DNA from: Gnetum montanum
Lineage: Eukaryota > Streptophyta > Gnetopsida > Gnetales > Gnetaceae
Length of the DNA: 64,000 bases
Assembly: GCA_015680685.1 (NCBI GenBank)
Contig: MNCI01038007.1
Location: 279,729 to 343,728 of the forward strand
Direction of reading: 5' to 3'
Shown: positions 56,161-64,000 of the stretch, piece after piece
How the letters are laid out: each line of letters begins with the position of its first letter
Numbering within the stretch: the first letter of the stretch is position 1
Translations under genes and position numbers: made by a program
Notes under the pieces: model-generated
Told to the model about the DNA's origin: nothing
Databases searched by the model: none
Seen by the model: only the letters and a program-made list of their open reading frames with translations

Positions 56161-56989
56161 ATCTGCGATGGTTGTGGAATAGGTGACGAAGTGAATGGGG
56201 ACCACCATGTGGATGGGCCCGGTCCCACCATGGTGGGTGAAATGAATGTGAACGTAGAAATGGAAACCAAAGTTTTGTATGATTGTGATGTAGGTACAGC
56301 ATGAATATGTGGCACTGTAGCTGTGATTGGTGTGTGATGCACTACAGGAATGGACTGATGAACAGTTTGTGGAGGCATAGTTGTTGTAAATAAAATAGGG
56401 GAATAAGGGAATTGATATGCCAAGAAGGTGACATGGCTACCCATTGCAGTTGTAGTTGTAGGCTGCAGGAGTGTAGGCATGATCGCAAAGGGAGTAGTCA
56501 TAGATAACGAATTGACCCAGAAGGACTAGTAGGAGGGACAGGAACAGGGTTCGTTTGACCTCCCTCATTGGATTCAAAATTGAGTTCCTCCTATCCATCT
56601 TGGAAGGCATCATCCTAGTTAGACATTGTGTCTTGTTGCTCCCTAAGTCTATCCAACTAGATTAGCTAGTCTAGAAGCTTTTGATTTATCTGTGTCAAAG
56701 TTATGGAAGCACCAGGAGTGGGAACAAACTCCTTCCCATCGCAGTAAGCAAACTTAAAGCTACATTTTCCGTCAAATTCATGTACATTGAAGGGTAGGTT
56801 TACCTAAACCTTTTCACAGAGGAAGTTATAGTGCTCATGTTGCTGGGCCAAGCCCTTAGGTTCCTGATTTTGGATCCTGAGGAATCGACATGTTTCTAGC
56901 ATTGGGTTTACTGATTGTTTAGTGGTGCCTTGAACCATGATGGGAACTTCAATGTTGAAGGTATTAGCAGTAGTAGTTGTGGAAGCCAT
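56161..56989 (-). pseudogene. N-terminal part of Gag of element E
   Basis: The minus-strand start MASTTTTANTFNIEVPIMVQG lies at 56,989. RFLRIQNQEPKG and EHYNFLCEKV match Gag of B. A Pro/Thr-rich segment follows (VGPGPSTWWSPFTSSPIPQPSQ) to 56,161, where D is inserted; the protein continues at 7,823. Stops interrupt it. Confidence 0.8.
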
Positions 56990-57446
56990 TGTCACTAAGC
57001 TAGATAGTTTTGCAAATGCAAAAAGCAAGGAAATCGGAGAGCTAAACAATTTTTCGGACGAGAAAAACAAAGAAAGGAATTGGGAAGCAATCAAAAAGGC
57101 TTTATTTCTTGCTAGGCTTGTGAGGAACTGTCGAAGTGACTGATATGTACCACACGATGCGTAAACAACTGCAAAAGGGTGTCATGTTTACGCTAGTGTG
57201 CAATAGGATCCAAAACACGTGCAAGACTACCATAGAATAGGCAAGTCAGCTGGTGACCAAATGCTTTATGTCTTGTAGGGTTCTCGAGGAACCGTTGAGG
57301 TGACCAATCTGCACCGCACGACGTGTAAACAACCACAGATGGGTGTCAATTTTACACTAATGCGTATCAGGGTGTAGAAGGATTACAGGACTACTATGAC
57401 ACATGGAAAGGACATCAAAGGGCCCTCCTTCTAGCACCAAAAAAAC
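56990..57446 (-). repeat. Leader of element E: two tandem units and PBS
   Basis: Two copies of the leader repeat, with anchors near 57,129 and 57,295 (CGAAGTGACTGATATGTACC; GAGGTGACCAATCTGCACC). The primer-binding site TGGTGCTAGAAGGAGGG is at 57,423-57,439 on the minus strand, seven bases from the LTR end. Confidence 0.75.
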
Positions 57447-59047
57447 TGTAGCGATCGAAAATGTCAGCTGCTGGAAAGAACACCGATGGGTCGTCGGTCA
57501 TTGATAGTCTTCACTTTGTTTCCATTGGAGGGCCGTGCTAGATGGAATGGAAACGGGATGCCCTGAATGGTCTAGTCGATTAGACAGGGACTTAGTCGAT
57601 GTTAATGTAACCTTTTGCAATGTGTGATTTGAAAGCAAGACTAATAGCACAAAGTAATGCTTAAATGTAAAAGAGACAGAAAATAGTGTAAAATGAAATA
57701 GTAAATAGGAGACAAAGTAAAACTATATTTAGAAAAATTCACTACTTCGAAGCTATGACTTCACTCTATCAAGATGGATACTATTGGTTGCACAACATTG
57801 AGAAGCGTAAAGATCCCAAGAGTAACCAAGACATGTAGATCAAGATGATTGTGTGCTTGAACATGGACTAAGAATGCTAACTCTTTACAATGTCAAACAG
57901 AAAGCTTACAATGCCCAAGGTTATAGTGCTAACTTTTTGCTTGTCAACCAACAAAATCGTTAGCCAACCAGATTGCCAAAGAAACCCGGATCCCCTTTTT
58001 TTCTGCTAGAGAGCCCCTCTAAGCATTGCTCATTAGAGTATTTATAGGACTGATGGCATGAAAAAGATGCGGTTTGGATGTCACATGCCCTAGGATTATA
58101 CTAGGCTATCTATGCTGCACGTTCCTACATGATCATTGGGCAAGTCTGCCATGCCGTAATTACAAGCCTGCCACATCGTAATTATGTTGTCAGAGAAATG
58201 GTGCAATTAGGTAGAGTGCATAGATGTAGCGTAACTGCCTACCACACTTTGCTATGCTTTGTAGCATAGCATGTTTGGCATAGCGTAGCATCTTGTCACA
58301 TTGTGCTATGCTACGCAATGTAGTGTAGCCACCGGTTCAAAGAAAAAAGTTTGCGTTGTGTCTTTCTACATGCATTGGAAACCTTTGAAGCATGTTGACT
58401 ATTTATTGCATGTTTGCTACGCTACATAGCGTATCATAGAGTAGCAGCCATCCTTAGTCGCAAAAAATGTCACCAAGCTGCAAAATTTGCCTTTTGCACT
58501 GCAAAGCTTGCGAACTTGCTGATCCCGCCCTTTGAGATGCCTTCTGTCACTTTCATAGAATTGCTATGCCTCGCTATGCCATGTAGCTTAGCGTAGTGTA
58601 GCAGCAAACATGACCTACTTTTGCCAAGTTTTCCACTTTCTAATGGAAGGAGACATTGCTAAAGGACTTGAAGTCAGGTGAGGGGACTAACCGTCTAGTT
58701 TTTACTGTGCTTTGCTATGCTGCGTGGCATAGCATAGTGTAGCACTGCGCTTCTGCACACGTCTTCTGTAGTTTGTTATGCTACATAGCATAGTGTAGTG
58801 TAGCAAAACTCCTTAACTTAGAAAACTTGCTGAAGCATTTTGCACATTTTGAGCACCACTCCTAAGTGCGTTGTTGGCTGGATGAACTACTCAGGTGGGC
58901 AGGCTGGAGGATCCGTTTAGCCTATTAACACCTAGGGTAGAAAACTTGCCGAACTGGACAATCTGAACATCAGAGCATCCAACTCTTGAAGAACTATTGT
59001 AACGCTGCATGAATTGCAAAGACCTAGTGAAGCAAGGATCTCCTTCA
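57447..59047 (-). repeat. 5' LTR of element E
   Basis: About 1,601 bp on the minus strand, ending GCTACA at 57,447. Its start at 59,047 reads TGAAGGAGATCCTTGCTTCAC; the usual ACACCCCAAAAAATGCA part is altered or missing. A TATA-like CTATAAATAC lies at 58,038-58,047. Hairpin words GCTACGCTACATAGCGTA occur near 58,255-58,330, 58,415-58,445 and 58,710-58,805. It borders F's gag on the right. Confidence 0.8.
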
Positions 59048-60230
59048 ATAGCCCCCATCCCACACAAGATAGCTAAACAACCTTCTCATCCCAAAAAATG
59101 AGAAGTGCATCTCGCAAGTGAGACATCAAGGGGAAGTACTGCCCTAGGTATTTCCAAGCCTACATCTTCACCCCCTTGTGTCTACACCCTCATCACCAAA
59201 GAGGGACGTTGCTATAACCACACAGTCCATGCTACCTCGCCAAAAAGGGTCTCAACATAGATCCAAAATCACCCCTCCTTAGGAAATTCATCTTTTGGGA
59301 CAAATAGAAGAGAAAAAGGGCGGCAAACAGGGGGTGGCCAAGACCTCTTGGATTCCCTCACTCAAGTCAAACAAGCTCTAAAATAGAAAAACACTACACT
59401 GAGCTTGTATGACCTAATCATGACATCTGTCCCACACCATGAGGCTCTAATCCACATGTTGACAATGATTTTGGTCAACGAACACATGTCAGTAGAAGAG
59501 GAAGCGATCCACTCAGTCATGCTTCTCTCTACACCTGCAGAGCTAGAGCCATCCCAACTAACTTTCTACGATAGTTCCATTAGGGAAGATCTCGAAAGGG
59601 GTTAGGTGAGTACAACACCCCTATTCATCATAATTTGGGTCGACCAACACTGGATCTGAAGAGTACACGTTGATGATGGGGTAGCCATGAATGTCATCCC
59701 CTTCCCTATTATTGACAAGTTGGGCTTGGTCGACCAGATCAAACCCATAATGACATCATGCCTAAGTTCATTCAATGGGGCACAGGTCATGGTGAAGGGC
59801 ACAATCCACATAGACTTTGTGGCAAGGGACCAGTTCCCCACAAACGCAACATTCATCATGGTTGAGGAAATGCCTAGGTTTAACCTAATCTTGGGAAGAT
59901 CATGGTTAGAGCAGCTCAGGGCTTTCTCCTAACCTATACACCAAGAGATCCATCTGCCTTACATAGGTAGGGAGGTGATGATCCATGATGATGAGGTAAC
60001 GATGCAAGAAATCCACAATGTAGACATGGAATAGGGCTCAGAGGTTGTAACCTTTGAGAATGAAGCGCCTGTTGTAGCACACACTGATCAACTGGTAGAG
60101 GAATCGGCTCAGCAAGCCGGTTCCCAAAATGAGAATGCATAGGCTGAGTTGCCATTCCAAGAGGGGGGCAATGATGTAGACGAAGGCCCTGGCAAAGCAT
60201 CTTGGCCTTATGTCTCGCTTAACCTATGAT
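59048..60230 (+). pseudogene. Gag C-terminus and protease of element F
   Basis: Plus-strand remnant truncated at its left end by element E. The linker has SLYDLIMTSVPHHEALIHML, then MSVEEEAIHSVMLLS (59,405-59,605). The protease part has RVHVDDGVAMNVIPFPIIDKLGLVDQ (DDG at about 59,671-59,679) and ARDQFPTNATFI with FNLILGRSWLEQL (to 59,932). The frame continues, with stops, through LPFQEGGNDVDEGPGKASWPYVSLNL to about 60,230. The zinc knuckle and gag core are not present. Confidence 0.75.
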
Positions 60231-60622
60231 GGGTCAAGAAGTAGCTATGCATAGTGTATCAACCCCACTGCTTCTTGCCCAGTTATCCACCCTTGCACAT
60301 TTGTCGCCCTTCTCTTTTGCATCTACACTAGTTGCTAATTAACCATTTTCCAAATCATTAGTGTATCACCCTTTAACATGCAATGGGCCTGAAATGACCT
60401 AAAACTAGCAATGGCCCAAAATGGCCTAAAACTAGTGACGGCCTGAAATGGCCTAAAACTAGCACAAAAGAGTGAAAGTTTACCATGACATTCAGCACGT
60501 AAACAATGCATAAGTTAGCATAAAATCAATTCACCTCTTTATTCAAAATTTTTACCTTTTAGACAATGTTTGCAAACATTTTACAAAAGCTCAAAAAATT
60601 TCAAAAAAAAATCCCCATGTTG
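60231..60622. repeat. Minisatellite and poly(A) region between protease and antisense gene of F
   Basis: Three copies of GGCCTGAAATGGCCTAAAACTAG at about 60,385-60,465. TTTATT at 60,538-60,543 is a minus-strand AATAAA, about 80 nt past the stop codon of the antisense gene copy. Confidence 0.6.
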
Positions 60623-63600
60623 TCATGGGTTGTTTCTGCCTGCATCATCTTCATCACTCACTTCTACATCATCCTCTTCTGCATCACCTTCTCCTACATT
60701 ATCCTCTACCGACCCTTCATTCCTTACCTCTGCCAGCCCTGTGCCCTCATCTAGAACCTGCATCGTAGAAATGAAGTAATCAGCTAGGGCAACACACGCA
60801 AACTACAACAAAGCACAAGAATTAACACAGCAGAAAGAGATTGACCTGAGATGGACCTACATCTGTCTTGAAGGATATCTGGTCTAAACTAAGCTTGAGG
60901 TAGTGGCAGACCTCCTCTACCATAATATCCATCCAATGCCTATTTCTTGGTTCAGTGTCTACAGCAACTCTCTCCCTTTCGATGGTCATCCACCTCAATG
61001 GTCCTGGAGAAAAGGATACGGTTGCATTTTTGCCTATGGGAAGGTCCACTTTCTGTTTAGGAGATTCCGTAACCTTCACCTCCTCTTTGAACTTGTCATA
61101 GGCCTCAGAAACATCAATATCCTTTACAAATTCTTTATAAGTAAATGCCTCCACAGCAGCATCCCTATATAGTTTACGATAGGTGGCATTCTCCAGTTTA
61201 TACATATGTTTGTGATTTTTCTAGAACTGCCCTAAAATCTTTCCAATCCTGACATTTTTGGGCCAACAAGTGCATTTTCATCCACTATTCTATTAATTCG
61301 TGGGTGGCTTTATTATTTTGATGCATGCCTATTCAAAATCTGGTATGGTCTATCACAGCTGTGCGCCAGTCCTCATTATTAGTATCACAAGCTATGAGGA
61401 ATTCGTTCCTCAATTTGAGGTCTTCCACCTCAGTGCTCAAGTTAGCCTTCTCTTGCTCAACTTTCTAGACCTATTTCCATAGGTCTTCATTGACACACTT
61501 ATACTCCCACAAGGAGCATGTCGAGTGCAAAGTGCATTTGTAAGCCTTGTCGTATGCATGATGAGACACCTCAGTTACTTCAGGCAGGAATGTAGGCATG
61601 ACATTGACTTTCAAAGGTCGTGTCAGGTCTCATTTGAGCTGAGAAGCTATCACAACATAAAGAGTATATCAGTCACATTAGCATAGCAAGGTTAATGAAT
61701 TCAAGAACTCTAGAATAGCAACATGAGAGCACCTAACACTACGACTTACCCACTTCAGGGTCGATCCACCTAAGGCAATTGATCATGTTGTCAATGACTC
61801 CTTGCATAAACATAAACTTATCAAGGGTCTCGACCCATGATTCCACATGAATCAGAGGGGGTCCCAAAACATCAACAGTGGCACCTATCATATAACTAAA
61901 CATGTCAGTAATGGTTGAGATGGACTATGACAAGATGGGCATATTGTTAAACTTACTAGTGTCCAATTGTGGTTCCCTTTCCTGTTGATGTAAAATGATG
62001 GTAGCAGCCTGGGCAGAAGTCCCTACCAGGTCTATATGGGCCTCTTCTTCATGTTCTAGTGCCTTTCCTTTTGAGAGACCAACGTCTTATTTATTCAAGG
62101 GAGACTCCTCTTTGTCTTCAAAAACATCCTCCTCATTAGTAGGAGGATTCTTCCTAATAACAAGAGCCCCTGCCTTAGCCGTAGGAGCTCCTTTCTTCTT
62201 GACCAGGGCCCTTCTCTTTGAGATCGAGGCCTCTATGTCTTTATTTTTTACCTCCATCTTGGGAGCTGATACCTCTTCATCATCTTTTTCTTCTTCCTCT
62301 TCTTCATCTGGCAGCTAAGAAACATGTTTGCATTAGCTCAATACAGGTTAGCTTGAAGTAGCTGCTATGCTATGCTACGCTATCTAACGTAGCACAATGT
62401 AGCAGGCATCAACAAAATAGGTGAAGAAATAAACATGAAAAAAAGTGTTTACCAATGGGGGGTTTCATCCTCTGTAGTTTAAGCCGTAGTCTCAGCCCCT
62501 CTTCTTCCTCCGTGCAAAGGATTTCCTTAGTTGAAGCAAGCCTCTTTTACTGCAACTTACTAATCACAGTCTTAGCTATGAGACGTTTCCCCCGTGACAC
62601 GGTACCAGCTATAGCAGGGGGCATCTAACCTATGCTATTTTGGCCACAAAAGTTGCGGGTCACCCGACCCTTAGTCGTCACAGAAAATGACTTCCCAATT
62701 GCTTCTAGGGGATCTTAGGCTTGGGTGGTCCATAGGATTTGGCAGATCCATGGTTTGGAAATCTAGTTATGATTTTACATGACCCAGGCTCCATTCTCAT
62801 GGACTACCAGAAACTCTATGAAGTTCTACAAGCAGGCTATGTAGAAGATGTAATGCACATTGAAACAGGACTCCTACTTCTTATGGAGCCCCACAATTTC
62901 ATCTTGCAGGCCTTTACATAGAAAATTAGCCCAATTGTAGTGGGACCCTTCCTCCATGACCTCGTGCATTGCCCAGGCTTGCTCAATCCCAAGGATCTTC
63001 CCTTGGAAAAGTAGCTAGGGGAATGCATGAGCACAAAAGATAGGATAAACCTCCTTGGCAGGTCTTGCTTTAAAGTTCTCCATGGGGAGCCTCTTCCACT
63101 CCTTGGTAATCCCTAACCACTCCTAAATGTCCTTCTTCTAAAGGCTCAACTCCCTCTTGCTCTTCGACCCTATGAGGACGCCATCAGCAAGAATGCCGAA
63201 AAGATCTACAAACAGCTGGTCATTGATTTCAATGACCACCTGTACACCATGTATGTGTGCGTGGAAGCAGTCTGACCTACTGGAAAAGGAGCCAACTAGG
63301 AAAAGCATCTCAGTGGCAGGAACACTCAGGTTTGGGGCAAGGAACAGATCCATAAGCCTAGCCTTTTAGATGTTCTGTACCAAGGAGTTCGAGGCCGCAT
63401 TGCATATCCAGCACTGGCTCGCATCTACTTCTCCATACTTGAAGTAGATGTTTGCCTCCTAGTTCTCAACGGTTATCACCATCACCTCCTAGGGCTTTTC
63501 CACACCTATAGTAGTTTGCACAGAAGAGTTTAGCATGAAAAAAACACAAAGAATCCAAAGATTGCAAAGACACTTAAGCATGTAGCACTTACTGTTTAGA

Positions 63601-64000
63601 CTAACTAGGACTTTTTCAACGGTGATTGGTTTGAAGGGTGCCCATCCCTCATCTAACCAACCAGACTCCTTACACTTGCCATAGGGAATGGGGAGGAGGA
63701 GCATTGGTCACTAGTTTTCTCACACAACACCGGACCCCTACGATTTCTAGGATAATTAGAGTTGGCCTCAACGCTATCCTACACAATACAACCAGCAAAT
63801 GTTAGCATCATGCCTAAGTTCAATACACACATAGCATAGCAAGACCTAGCATTTTAGCATATAGCATAGCATAATCCTCTTCCTACACATAGCGTAGCAA
63901 GAATGTGAAAGCAATACCATAGCGAGAATAGCCTACTAGCAGAGTGATTAGCACTATACCCTGACAAAACATGTGTCATATTTTCACGTCATGCATTGCC
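60623..64000 (-). pseudogene. Antisense gene copy in element F (5' end outside the window)
   Basis: Fourth copy, minus strand. The acidic tail (GSVEDNVGEGDAEEDDVEVSDEDDAG) ends at TGA 60,623-60,625. Coiled-coil sequence lies at about 61,200-61,640, a Glu/Ser/Ala-rich part at about 61,995-62,318, and the central domain at about 62,740-63,353 (HYNWANFLCKGLQDEIVGLHKK; LFVDLFGILADGVLIG). The phosphatase-like motif I appears as IILEIVGVRCCV at about 63,727-63,765. The rest of the FCP1-like region and part of the next exon are deleted, joining it to GWLDEGWAPFKPITVEK. Exon 1 would lie to the right of the window. Many stops. Confidence 0.55.

Overview
This is repeat-rich nuclear DNA from a seed plant, probably one with a large genome; the species cannot be named from the sequence. 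I found no intact host gene, tRNA, rRNA or CRISPR array. Essentially the whole window is a nest of old, decayed LTR retrotransposons of the Ty3/gypsy superfamily. They are best placed in the Tat lineage: there is a second RNase H domain between RT-RH and integrase, no chromodomain, LTRs beginning TGAAACACC, and a primer-binding site resembling TGGTGCTAGAAGGAGGG.

Layout, oldest to youngest. F (plus strand) has gag/protease at 59,048-60,230 and an antisense gene from 60,623 to the window end. E (minus) has its LTR at 57,447-59,047 and its gag at 56,161-56,989 and 6,565-7,823. A (minus) lies in E's gag: LTR 4,941-6,564, leader repeats, gag and protease down to about 370. D, also in E's gag, occupies 7,824-56,160. 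Its two terminal LTRs face each other in inverted orientation, yet E's gag resumes exactly across it with a near-perfect 5-bp duplication. D is interrupted twice. C (minus, 10,082-29,260) has lost the outer part of its 5' LTR. B (plus, 38,111-54,418) has two LTRs and a perfect ACATG target duplication.

The most interesting content is a second gene inside these retrotransposons. In C, D and B, protease and reverse transcriptase are separated by a 4-5 kb gene on the opposite strand; F shows the same protease-antisense order. In C this gene can be followed from a TATA-like box (18,361) through eight exons (18,673-23,151) with seven GT-AG introns to an AATAAA at 23,230. The predicted product is about 1,076 residues: a basic N-terminus, a region resembling the FCP1/NIF (HAD-type CTD phosphatase) fold with its catalytic Asp pairs degraded in the copies seen, a central helical domain of unknown type, an acidic stretch, a coiled coil and an acidic tail. 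Being antisense, its introns would not be spliced from the element's genomic RNA and so survive retrotransposition.

Other recurring structure: a minisatellite (core AGTTTA..GTCAT..GGAC) lies at the protease/antisense, antisense/RT and pol/LTR junctions; a variable-number tandem repeat sits in the leader before gag; and GCGTA/GCATA words, often palindromic such as AGCGTATACGCT, fill LTRs, leader and antisense-gene intron 1. All coding regions carry stops and frameshifts, so they are listed as pseudogenes.
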